This document shows positions 17,281-25,601 of a stretch of 64,000 bases of DNA, piece after piece. The position numbers and the translations under genes are program-made. Origin of the DNA: Flavobacterium tiangeerense (GTDB lineage: Bacteria; Bacteroidota; Bacteroidia; Flavobacteriales; Flavobacteriaceae); contig NZ_VLKO01000006.1 in the NCBI RefSeq assembly GCF_007830355.1, positions 210,913 to 274,912 of the forward strand, read 5' to 3'. The notes under the pieces were generated by a model. It did not search any database, was not told the DNA's origin, and saw only the letters and a list, made by a program, of their open reading frames with translations. Position 1 is the stretch's first letter; each line of letters opens with the position of its first letter.

Positions 17281-18906
17281 ATGACCACTACAATACAATT
17301 TGAAAAGCAAACCAAAAACCTCATCGACGATTTAAAAAGCGTTTGTGCCAATTACGGTTTGGGAAATGACGGAAACGAATTCAAGATTATCACCCAAGTA
17401 TTTTTATATAAATTTCTGAACGACAAATTTGTTCATGAAGTAAAACAACTCGACGAAAAAATAGCCACAGCCGACAATTGGGAAGCGGTTCTTAGAGAAT
17501 ACAATGACAACGACTATGAAATGCTGATGATGCAAATGAGCGAAAGTACCGCCCGCCTGCAACCCAAACATTTTATTTCCAGTTTGTTTGAAAGACAAAA
17601 CGAAGCCAACTTCTCGGATATATTTGACAATACCTTACTGGATATTGCAAAAGAAAACAGTGATTTATTCTCAGTATTGACAGAAGGCGGCGAGAAAATT
17701 GTCCTGTTCGAAAACATCAGTAAATATGTTACAGACAAGCGTGATGATTTTTGTAAAGCCATTATCAACAAACTGATTAATTTTAGTTTTGAGAATATTT
17801 TTCACGAAAAGTTTGATTTTTATGCTACCATTTTCGAATATTTAATCAGTGATTATAATACGAATAGTGGTGGGAAATACGCCGAATATTTTACACCGCA
17901 TGCCGTAGCCAAAATCATGGCACGTTGTTTAGTAGATGGCGAAGTAAGCAATGTAACGTGTTACGATCCAAGTGCGGGATCTGGAACCTTGTTGATGAAT
18001 TTAGCACACCAGATTGGTGAAACAAAATGCACCGTATATTCTCAGGATATTTCGCAAAAGTCCTCGAACCTACTGCGACTGAATTTAATCCTGAACGATT
18101 TGGTACACTCAATACCGAATATTGTAAAAGGAAACACGATTCTAGAACCGTATCACAAAGACAAAAACGGACGCCTGCAACAGTTTGATTACATTGTGAG
18201 TAATCCACCGTTTAAATTGGATTTCTCGGATTATGTGGCAGATTTGGACAGCAAGGAAAACCACGAACGCTTTTTTGCAGGAATGCCTAATATTCCCAAA
18301 GCTAAGAAAGACAGCATGGCTATTTATCCTTTGTTTGTGCAACACATTATGTATTCGCTTACCGCAAAAGGGAAAGCGGCTATTGTTGTACCCACAGGAT
18401 TTATAACGGCACAAAGCGGAATTGAACGTAAAATACGTGAGCAAATGGTGGAGCGTAAAATGTTACGTGGTGTTGTAAGTATGCCAAGTAATATTTTTGC
18501 TACTACAGGAACCAATGTTTCTATTTTGTTTTTAGATAAAGAAAACACTAAAGGCGATATTGTTTTGATGGATGCTTCTAAACTAGGAACTACGGTAAAA
18601 GAAGGTAAAAATCAAAAAACGTTATTATCACCCGAAGAAGAAGATTATATTATTGATACATTTAATAAGCACGAAGCTAAGGAAGATTTTTCAGTAGTAG
18701 TTTCTTATGACGATATTAAAGCCAAAAACTACAGTTTGAGTGCTGGGCAATATTTTGAAGTAAAAATTGAATATACTGATATTACGGCAAAGGAATTTGA
18801 AGATAAAATGAAAACCTTTGAAACTAATTTAAGTGAACTTTTTAAGGAAAGTAAGACCTTGGAAATGGAAATTCAGAATAATTTGAAAGGGTTAAAACAT
18901 GCTTAA
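17281..18906 (+). CDS. hsdM: Type I DNA methyltransferase subunit HsdM
   Basis: A 541-residue N6-adenine methylase. An N-terminal helical HsdM domain precedes the catalytic domain. That domain has the SAM-binding DPSAGSGTLLMN (starting about residue 230) and the catalytic NPPF (about 308-311). The YNTNSGGKYAEYFTP block just before motif I is a type I hallmark. With HsdS it methylates the recognition site and protects host DNA; with HsdR it forms the restriction complex. It overlaps hsdS by 8 bases, and its start directly follows the Bro-N gene stop. Confidence 0.96.
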   Translation: MTTTIQFEKQTKNLIDDLKSVCANYGLGNDGNEFKIITQVFLYKFLNDKFVHEVKQLDEKIATADNWEAVLREYNDNDYEMLMMQMSESTARLQPKHFISSLFERQNEANFSDIFDNTLLDIAKENSDLFSVLTEGGEKIVLFENISKYVTDKRDDFCKAIINKLINFSFENIFHEKFDFYATIFEYLISDYNTNSGGKYAEYFTPHAVAKIMARCLVDGEVSNVTCYDPSAGSGTLLMNLAHQIGETKCTVYSQDISQKSSNLLRLNLILNDLVHSIPNIVKGNTILEPYHKDKNGRLQQFDYIVSNPPFKLDFSDYVADLDSKENHERFFAGMPNIPKAKKDSMAIYPLFVQHIMYSLTAKGKAAIVVPTGFITAQSGIERKIREQMVERKMLRGVVSMPSNIFATTGTNVSILFLDKENTKGDIVLMDASKLGTTVKEGKNQKTLLSPEEEDYIIDTFNKHEAKEDFSVVVSYDDIKAKNYSLSAGQYFEVKIEYTDITAKEFEDKMKTFETNLSELFKESKTLEMEIQNNLKGLKHA

Positions 18907-20146
18907 AGTTATAACTATAAATAATGTTGTTCAATATTCTAAGAAAAGAATAAACTCAGAAAAAGTAACTTTAGAAAATTTTATTTCTACAGATAATATT
19001 CTTCAAAATAAACTTGGTATAACTCAAGCTTCAAATTTACCTCCAAATGGTCAAGCTATGCCTTTATATGAGCAAGAAGATATTCTAATTGCAAATATCC
19101 GACCTTATTTAAAGAAAATTTGGTTTGCAAATAAAAGTGGAGGTTGTTCATCGGATGTATTAGTATTGGAGGCAAAATCAGGTTATTTTCCAAAGTATGT
19201 ATATTATAATTTGTTCAAAGATGATTTTTTTGACCATGTCATGAAGGGGTCTAAAGGAACAAAAATGCCACGTGGTGATAAAAATCAAATTCTAGATTTT
19301 TTAATACCTGATTTTGAATTTTCAATTCAACAAAAAATAGCCAAAGTCCTTTCTGATCTAGATGCCAAAATCGAGTTGAACAACAAAATCAATGCAGAGT
19401 TAGAAGCGATGGCAAAAACGCTTTATGATTATTGGTTTGTACAGTTTGATTTTCCAGATGCTAATGGTAAACCATATAAAACTTCTGGTGGTAAGATGGT
19501 TTGGAATGCAGAGTTGAAAAGAGAGATTCCTGAAGGTTGGGAAAGTGGTGTTTTGAGCGACATTGCAAATATTACTATGGGGCAATCTCCTCCTGGTGAA
19601 AGTTATAATGAGGAAGGTGATGGAATGATATTTTACCAAGGTTGTACAGATTTTGGTAATAGATATCCAACGATCAGAAAATTTACAACTTCACCAACGA
19701 GATTTGCAAAGCAAGCTGATATTTTATTAAGTGTTAGAGCTCCTGTTGGAACTTTAAATATTTCAAAAGAAGATTGTTGCATTGGTCGTGGATTAGCCTG
19801 TATGAATAGTAAGAATAATGCTATTACCTATTTGTTCGGTGTAATGGTCAATCTAAAACAAACTTTTGATAGAAGAAATGCTAGTGGAACGACTTTCGGT
19901 TCAATTACCAAAGATGATTTGTTTTCTTTACCAGTTATAATTCCAAATGAAAAAACAGTTCGAGCATTCCAAAATTTAGTATTTCCATCTTTTGAAAAAC
20001 AAAACAAAATTGAATTAGAAAATATAGAACTCGCTTCGCTTCGTGATTGGTTGTTGCCAATGTTGATGAATGGTCAGGTTAGTGTGGGTAATGTTGCTGA
20101 AGAGTTGGGAATGGTTGCGGAGGAAAGTGCACGTTATGGAAAATAA
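18899..20146 (+). CDS. hsdS: Type I specificity subunit HsdS
   Basis: A 415-residue subunit with two target-recognition domains (about 1-150 and 195-370). They are separated by a conserved helical spacer (DLDAKIELNNKINAELEAMA) and followed by a C-terminal helix with the LLPMLMNGQV ending. Two complete recognition domains predict a bipartite, asymmetric DNA target, which cannot be deduced here. The two domains differ in sequence. It starts within the last codons of hsdM. A degraded copy of its 3' end lies about 310 bases beyond its stop. Confidence 0.93.
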   Translation: MLKVITINNVVQYSKKRINSEKVTLENFISTDNILQNKLGITQASNLPPNGQAMPLYEQEDILIANIRPYLKKIWFANKSGGCSSDVLVLEAKSGYFPKYVYYNLFKDDFFDHVMKGSKGTKMPRGDKNQILDFLIPDFEFSIQQKIAKVLSDLDAKIELNNKINAELEAMAKTLYDYWFVQFDFPDANGKPYKTSGGKMVWNAELKREIPEGWESGVLSDIANITMGQSPPGESYNEEGDGMIFYQGCTDFGNRYPTIRKFTTSPTRFAKQADILLSVRAPVGTLNISKEDCCIGRGLACMNSKNNAITYLFGVMVNLKQTFDRRNASGTTFGSITKDDLFSLPVIIPNEKTVRAFQNLVFPSFEKQNKIELENIELASLRDWLLPMLMNGQVSVGNVAEELGMVAEESARYGK

Positions 20147-20432
20147 AAGTACACATCCTGAGATCACACTGAAACTGCAATCAGGAGGAATGATTGAATT
20201 TGAAAAAACGGGTATTCTACCTAATTATTTGGTATTCAATTCCCGAGAACTGCTAAGAACATGGCGGTTAAAACTAAAAGAAGATACTCAAAATGGAGTT
20301 TTAAAAGTGAATGGGCAAGTTGCTTTTTATTACTTTTTTGATGGTTTGGGTTGTAAAATTCAATCTTTAAAGGATGGTACAATAACTGAAGAATGGGAGA
20401 TTGAAGAAATATTGATGGAGTTGAGAGATTAA
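20136..20432 (+). CDS. Small protein of unknown function at the end of the hsd operon
   Basis: I do not recognise the family. The most likely start is ATG 20136, which overlaps the hsdS stop by 11 bases. It gives 98 residues beginning MENKSTHPEITLKLQSGG. An upstream in-frame ATG at 20070 would add residues that merely shadow hsdS. The protein is soluble and mixed alpha/beta, and acidic at the C-terminus (EEWEIEEILMELRD). The overlap implies translational coupling and a role linked to the restriction system, but this is inference. Confidence 0.6.
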   Translation: MENKSTHPEITLKLQSGGMIEFEKTGILPNYLVFNSRELLRTWRLKLKEDTQNGVLKVNGQVAFYYFFDGLGCKIQSLKDGTITEEWEIEEILMELRD

Positions 20433-20458
20433 TTATCGTATAGGTTTGGTAATATTAA

Positions 20459-20520
20459 GGTAAGTGTTGGTGAGGTTTAGAGAGAGTTGAGAATGGTTGC
20501 GGAGAGTAGAGAAAATTATA
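20459..20520 (+). repeat. Degenerate duplicate of the hsdS 3' end
   Basis: This stretch resembles 20079-20147 (the end of hsdS), with the identical block GAATGGTTGCGGAG in both and matching flanks with small gaps. It has stop codons in the hsdS frame. It looks like a leftover of a second hsdS copy or of a recombination event. Confidence 0.5.
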
Positions 20521-20544
20521 ATAAATAACAAATAATAAGTAAAC

Positions 20545-21048
20545 ATGAAAAAATTAATAACAATTATGCTCATCGGTTTTAGTTTTTGTTCTTTTGGACA
20601 AGAAATTAAGGAAAAAAAACAAAACAAAACAGAAATTGAAACGCTACTAAAAAATGGTATTAAACCAGAACTAGCATTTTTTTGGGAAACAAAAGATACG
20701 CTTATCGTAGCACGCACAAATTTCAGGGAAACAATTCAGTTTGATTTAATAAATAAAAAATGTATCATTCGAAATATGTTTAGTGAACAAGAAATTCAAC
20801 TTACAAAAGATTTTAAACTCAACGACAGAAATACTCTTGATTCTCAACGTGATTTTGAGTATAATTTCGATATTGTAGGGAATGTTTTTATCGTTGCAGA
20901 AATGTATCAATACAAAATTTACTTTGATAAGAATAAACAAAATATACTAAAAATTGAAAACATAAATGATAAACATGTGTTCATTCCCAAAGAATATGAA
21001 TATTACATGAGCCCTGTAGCACCTATTAGCTCAGGACCAAATGATTAA
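20545..21048 (+). CDS. Secreted protein of unknown function
   Basis: A 167-residue protein with a clear signal peptide (MKKLITIMLIGFSFCSFGQE, cleavage after FGQ) and no further membrane segment. The mature part is hydrophilic, Lys/Glu-rich and free of Cys, and I see no known domain. It has its own start about 110 bases after the small hsd-linked gene and may be transcribed separately. It sits at the outer edge of the accessory island, next to a HipA remnant. Confidence 0.6.
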   Translation: MKKLITIMLIGFSFCSFGQEIKEKKQNKTEIETLLKNGIKPELAFFWETKDTLIVARTNFRETIQFDLINKKCIIRNMFSEQEIQLTKDFKLNDRNTLDSQRDFEYNFDIVGNVFIVAEMYQYKIYFDKNKQNILKIENINDKHVFIPKEYEYYMSPVAPISSGPND

Positions 21049-21355
21049 GTTGGTAATTATTTAGGATTGATTGTTTTAAAATGAGTTCAATTAGGCTTAA
21101 CGAACCAAGTTTTTTGAAAAATACAATGAATTAAAATAAATACTACTCCATAAAAGTATTATTAGCAAAAGCACCTAAATCGGATCTGGGTGATTGGCTT
21201 AATAGGATGGTCTTGTATTTGGGGTGACTTGCTTCGCTTGTTCGCTATAACTTGGCTGGCAAATTCGAATACAGCTTAATTAAGTTCAAAACTTAATTTA
21301 GATTCTGAATAATATGCAGTAAAAAATCAACTTAATCACCGCGTTTTGGCGGTGA
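21049..21355. other. Intergenic stretch, no gene supported
   Basis: About 300 bases beyond the secreted protein. A short open stretch around 21140-21225 (LAKAPKSDLGDWLNRM) looks protein-like but is interrupted and unassignable. A 9-bp hairpin, AATCACCGC with GCGGTGATT (21334-21357), covers the stop codon of the HipA remnant on the opposite strand. Confidence 0.4.
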
Positions 21356-21700
21356 TTACCAAAACATCCCCACCCTACTTTCCAATAACTCCAAATACCT
21401 CTCTTTCAAATCATCTGAAAGAAAAGAAATTTCAAGTAGCTCCTTCCATTTAGGAGTTGCTTTTTTCATTTGTTCGAGAATACTTGCTATCGTTTTTTCG
21501 TTGAGCTGTAATATTTCCTTTCCATAGTAATCTATAAAATCAGTTGCTTTTAAATTACTTTTTTTCCCCTTTAAGGTCAGTGCAATTTCCTTTTCTGGCT
21601 TTTTAATCGCTATGGTAGAATTTAGAAAGTCGTAAATTGGTGCCAGTGTTGTTTTTCCATTTTTGGTAATTAGAGAGAAATCTTCTATAAGAAATATTAA
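21356..21700 (-). pseudogene. HipA-like kinase, C-terminal fragment
   Basis: The minus-strand frame encodes about 114 residues with no start codon; an in-frame TAA lies just upstream. It begins EDFSLITKNGKTTLAPIYDF and LNSTIAI. This is the C-terminal HipA pattern (x-F-S-x3-x-G-x2-x-L-(A/S)-P-x-Y-D-x-x-N-(S/T)), followed by the helical tail. HipA proteins are Ser/Thr kinases that act as toxins with the antitoxin HipB. The N-terminal half with the ATP-binding and catalytic residues is gone, and no HipB gene is near, so the fragment is dead. Confidence 0.65.
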
Positions 21701-21836
21701 TTATTATAAGGGTAATAAATTAAAGTTGAAAGTCTATATATGTTAGTACACAATTATGGCAACAACTGCAACTCACAACATAAAAGCCTCTGAGATACAT
21801 TCTAAAATAGGAACATAAGAAGAGATAAAACTGATA

Positions 21837-21873
21837 TTAAAAAAGAGGTCTTCCTAAAAGGAAAAGCCTCTTT
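21837..21873 (-). terminator. Terminator at the end of the glycan-utilisation operon
   Basis: On the minus strand, AAAGAGG and CCTCTTT form the base of a hairpin, with the inner part also largely paired, followed by a T run. It lies about 100 bases after the GH16 stop. Confidence 0.75.
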
Positions 21874-21970
21874 CTAAAGTTATATTTTGAAGAATTCAAT
21901 TCGAACCATCACTGTTAGCTACAACATAAATAGCTGTAATATTTCGGAATCAGCTTTCTCTACTTATCAA

Positions 21971-22894
21971 TTAGATTGGTCTTTTGTAAACCGTTACATC
22001 ATCTACCCACATCATTACTGATGAAAATAAGTTGATTTTATTCGGGTTGATAAAATTAGCGTCGTTAGATCCTACATTCATATTGAAAATAATAGAATGG
22101 GTTCCAAAATTATTGAAATTTAGATTCGCCGCGCTACTGTTCGTATAAGTTGCAACAGTTGCATTGTCAACCTTTATGGTTACTGTTACCACATTGTTTT
22201 TCATTCTCCAGAAGGATTCATATAAATGCCATCCGTTGTTTCCGTTGAGATTAAAAGTACTCGGATAACTTCTTTCGGCAGCATTACCTAGTAAGTTTGT
22301 TCCAGCAGTAGTTCCGTAAAAAATATTTGAAGTATAACGGCTTGCATTAGGTGCAAAAGAGTAGCCTTCGAGAATATCAATTTCTCCTTTGGTTGGCCAT
22401 CCATTTCCTTGCACGGTCCAAAAAGCTGGCCAGGCACCATAAGTATCAGAGAAAGATTTGTATGTTCCGCCATCCATCGCTACTAATTTAATATTAGCAG
22501 AGAGCATATATTCTGTATTGTTCTCTGGTTTGTATTGGTATTTAGAAGAAATGAAACCAGATTGATATTTCAAACTACTTACTTTGGTTGTTTTGATTTC
22601 TAGACATTGTTTTCCATCTCTTAATTGTGTAGTAGGTACTGAACTATTATAGTCACAATATTTGGAGTTATAATCTGTTCGTTGTTCTTTAGTCCATTGT
22701 GCCAAATTTGAACCTACATTAAATGTATCTTCAAATTGTTTTACCCAAGGGGCAGCGGCTATTTTACTTGTACTTTCAGAGGTATTAACGCTTGCCAATT
22801 TTTCTTCTTTCAATTCAGAGGGTGTATTGTCTGAGCAAGATGTAAGTACTAAAACAGATGACAATACTGCTGATAACAAATTTAATTTTTTCAT
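21971..22894 (-). CDS. GH16 family glycoside hydrolase lipoprotein (endo-beta-glucanase type)
   Basis: A 307-residue lipoprotein: signal peptide, lipobox LTSC with Cys20, then SDNTPSE, whose acidic residues fit surface export in Bacteroidota. The GH16 catalytic motif is EIDILE: nucleophile E171, assisting D173 and acid/base E176. The extra residue between I and E marks the beta-bulge form, found in laminarinases, agarases and related enzymes rather than lichenases. Upstream GAWPAFWTVQGNGWP is also typical. It should cut internal beta-1,3 or mixed beta-glucan bonds at the cell surface; the exact substrate is open. It is the last gene of the operon. Confidence 0.88.
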   Translation of the reverse strand: MKKLNLLSAVLSSVLVLTSCSDNTPSELKEEKLASVNTSESTSKIAAAPWVKQFEDTFNVGSNLAQWTKEQRTDYNSKYCDYNSSVPTTQLRDGKQCLEIKTTKVSSLKYQSGFISSKYQYKPENNTEYMLSANIKLVAMDGGTYKSFSDTYGAWPAFWTVQGNGWPTKGEIDILEGYSFAPNASRYTSNIFYGTTAGTNLLGNAAERSYPSTFNLNGNNGWHLYESFWRMKNNVVTVTIKVDNATVATYTNSSAANLNFNNFGTHSIIFNMNVGSNDANFINPNKINLFSSVMMWVDDVTVYKRPI

Positions 22895-22943
22895 AATTTT
22901 TTGTGGTTAATTAATAGTATAAAAAAGTGTTATGCTTTAAAAT

Positions 22944-24344
22944 TTAATCTAAACCTTCTAGAAATCCGGTATGCGAACTTTTGATAGTAAAATTTGAGTC
23001 ATACAATAACGGCCAGTCATTTCCTGGGTGGTTCAACTCAGTACTAAACGGAATCCAAGATTCATTATCTTTCATTCCCCAAACGGTTAAGGCATATTTA
23101 TTTGCTTTAGGTAATGCATTGTATATTTTAACGATCTCTTTATATTTAGCTTTTTGAGCTAATCGTAATTCGTTTGTAAAAGTTGCGGTTAAGTTTGATT
23201 GTGCATTACCCGGGTTTACTTGCATATCCAACTCTGAAATGTGAATTTTTAAACCTTTAGTAACGGCTCTATTTATATCTGTTTCAATTTGGATTTTTGA
23301 AGGAGCGAATATTGTATTATGCATTTGAAAACCAACTCCATCAATCAATTTATCTGTAATCAGTTTATCAATAAGCGTGTAAACTGCATTTTGCTTGTTG
23401 CTGTTATCTGAAGTTGCATAATCGTTATATAATAATAATAATTGTGTATCTGCTGCGGCGTTTGCTGCTTCTCTGGCCCATTTAAAGCAATCGTTAACAT
23501 AATTTGGCCCCATTCGTCTTAGGAACACTGTGTTTCTCATGGATCCATTATCTGCTATAGACTCATTAACTACGTCCCAAGATTTCACTTTCCCTTTATA
23601 ATGGGTAACTACATCTGTAATGTATTTTTTTACCTCTAGACTAAATTCTGCATCAGTACCAGCATAGTTTGCTAACCAAGATGGAACAGAATTGTGCCAT
23701 ACAAGCGCATGCCCGTGCACATTAATATTGTTAGTGTTACCGTAGGCTACTATTTTATCTGCTACAGTCCAATTGTAAACACCGCTAGCAACAGAAATTT
23801 GATCCATTTTCATTTCATATTCTGCTGAAATACTACTGAATTCATTTTTTAAAATAACGTCATATGGGCTACCAGCATTCAACTGATTCGCTTTGACTGC
23901 CATACCTACAAAAAATGGATTTGCTACTTTATTTACTTTTACTTTTAAAAAAGTAGGATCCTCAGGAACGTTACTTGTACCCGTAGTTACAACACTTATC
24001 ACATTTGAATAACCCGAAGTTTGAGACTCTGATTTAGCCCTTACTCTGTAATAATATTGCGTGCCTCCTGTTAAACCAACTACAACTTCATTTAAATCAG
24101 TGACTTCTTTTGAATTGTAATTGGGCACAAATGCTGAAAAATTCTCGGTTGTAGAAACATCTAGAAGGTAGCTTTTAGACTTGGACACATAATTCCATTT
24201 GGCTCTAAAACCATTATCATTAACATCTTTGGGTGCGTTTGCAAGTGGATTTTCTAAATTATCGATCACAGTACTGTCCTCTTTAGAACAGGCATTTAAA
24301 AAAAAGAATAGACTGCTGAGCAGCAGTAAAAATTTAATTTTCAT
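22944..24344 (-). CDS. GH10 family endo-xylanase-type lipoprotein with fibronectin III domain
   Basis: A 466-residue lipoprotein (Cys19 in LNAC, followed by SKED). A fibronectin type III-like domain spans about residues 35-122, and the GH10 barrel about 135-460. The acid/base is E261 in WDVVNES, the nucleophile E371 in HISELDM, and the substrate-binding HGHALVWH block is at about 210-217. GH10 enzymes are mostly endo-1,4-beta-xylanases, some acting on other beta-glycans. The operon position with GH16 suggests a mixed beta-glycan target. It is 49 bases upstream of GH16. Confidence 0.92.
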   Translation of the reverse strand: MKIKFLLLLSSLFFFLNACSKEDSTVIDNLENPLANAPKDVNDNGFRAKWNYVSKSKSYLLDVSTTENFSAFVPNYNSKEVTDLNEVVVGLTGGTQYYYRVRAKSESQTSGYSNVISVVTTGTSNVPEDPTFLKVKVNKVANPFFVGMAVKANQLNAGSPYDVILKNEFSSISAEYEMKMDQISVASGVYNWTVADKIVAYGNTNNINVHGHALVWHNSVPSWLANYAGTDAEFSLEVKKYITDVVTHYKGKVKSWDVVNESIADNGSMRNTVFLRRMGPNYVNDCFKWAREAANAAADTQLLLLYNDYATSDNSNKQNAVYTLIDKLITDKLIDGVGFQMHNTIFAPSKIQIETDINRAVTKGLKIHISELDMQVNPGNAQSNLTATFTNELRLAQKAKYKEIVKIYNALPKANKYALTVWGMKDNESWIPFSTELNHPGNDWPLLYDSNFTIKSSHTGFLEGLD

Positions 24345-24491
24345 ACTATTTTTTATTATAGAATATCTTCTAGTAGGGAAAACACTCCTATTTATAATTT
24401 CTTTTATATTGTTTTTGCTTACTTAGTTCTAAAAAAAGATTGCTTTTGATAACAAACTTTTTTTAGAAGCGAAGTAGAACATAAACCTTTA

Positions 24492-25595
24492 TTATTGGTA
24501 ACGAATTTTTATATTGTCAAATTTTATTACGCTAGGATTTGGCGTATCACTCTGTACAATTCCCACTTTAATTTCGTTGACTTTAGATGCATCAATTGTA
24601 CTAGCATTGTTTGCTCCGAAACCATAATTCTCTTTAAAATCAGCTAAGGAGATGGTTTTTGTTGTCCAATTTACATTGGTTACTTTAAAATTATAACCAT
24701 ATTCTTTCCCATCAATAGTATTTAATTGGATCGCAAATTGAGCCCCTATAACATTTGCACTTACATCAATATCAATAAAAGTTTTTGTAGCATCATTGTT
24801 AGAGCTGCTTAGAAAACTGGTTCCTCCACCAGCGCTGCTGCCATTGTATCCATTGGCAGTTGAGCCAGACCAAGTAAGTGCTGCATAATTACCTGTTGGA
24901 CCGCCCGCAGTACTTGTACTAAAAGAAGCTACATCACCATAAGAGTTCCAAGATTCTCTGGAGCCACCTCCATCAAAATTAGATACAAGAACTAGTGTGG
25001 CAAAATTTATTGTTTTTTTTGCTGTACCTCCCGGAGTTGTGATGGCTATTTCTGATCCAGAAACTGCATCTGTAGGCAAACCAATAATAATTGCGGAAGA
25101 AGATTTTACGGTATAACTCAGTGCTTTTCCGCCTAAAGTGATCGAAGAAATATTAAAAAACCAAGTTCCTTCAATTTCTAATGGAAATCCCGGAGTTGCC
25201 ACAGCAGGAATTGTTTTTGTAATAGTAGGAACGGGTTGTAAAATCTCAATATTTTTGGTTACAGATCCGTTTCCAGTTATAAAAGTGATTGGCTGTACCC
25301 CAAATCTGCTTCCTAGTTTTTCATCAAAGGGAATCGTAAAAATAAAAGACTTATCTGAATTGTAGTTGGGATTAAAACTGATATCAATTTTGTTGTCTAG
25401 TGTGATTTTTTTTAATCCCATTAAACCCTCACCTTCCACTCTGACTTTATTTTGTGGAAAAGCTTGATTAAGCAAATCTCCAGGTTCAGCAACCATGGCC
25501 TCTATATTTGCAGTAGGTACATCGTCATTTTGACAAGCTGTAAAAGAGGCCAATGCCAAAAGAATTATAATTCTATATTTTATTTTATTGATCAT
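24492..25595 (-). CDS. Surface glycan-binding lipoprotein with IPT/TIG domains
   Basis: A 367-residue lipoprotein (Cys21 in FTAC, then QNDD, an acidic export-type signal). Two IPT/TIG-like Ig domains fill about residues 35-200 (PGDLLNQAFPQNKVRVEGEG, and ATPGFPLEIEGTWFFNISSI). A C-terminal beta-sandwich from about 205 is rich in Gly, Ser and aromatic residues and is probably the glycan-binding module. It occupies the position after susD where SusE/F-like surface binding proteins (SGBP-B) are encoded. It likely captures the polysaccharide for the SusCD transporter. The gap to susD is 6 bases. Confidence 0.8.
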   Translation of the reverse strand: MINKIKYRIIILLALASFTACQNDDVPTANIEAMVAEPGDLLNQAFPQNKVRVEGEGLMGLKKITLDNKIDISFNPNYNSDKSFIFTIPFDEKLGSRFGVQPITFITGNGSVTKNIEILQPVPTITKTIPAVATPGFPLEIEGTWFFNISSITLGGKALSYTVKSSSAIIIGLPTDAVSGSEIAITTPGGTAKKTINFATLVLVSNFDGGGSRESWNSYGDVASFSTSTAGGPTGNYAALTWSGSTANGYNGSSAGGGTSFLSSSNNDATKTFIDIDVSANVIGAQFAIQLNTIDGKEYGYNFKVTNVNWTTKTISLADFKENYGFGANNASTIDASKVNEIKVGIVQSDTPNPSVIKFDNIKIRYQ

Positions 25596-25601
25596 AAAAA
25601 T

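Noticed and set aside
16845..17351. 168-codon minus-strand frame opposite the Bro-N gene and hsdM start
   Set aside because: It is antisense to two well-supported abutting genes and has a Phe/Leu/Ser-rich composition typical of shadow frames.
21356..21700. Active HipA toxin
   Set aside because: The N-terminal kinase core and any start codon are missing, and there is no HipB.
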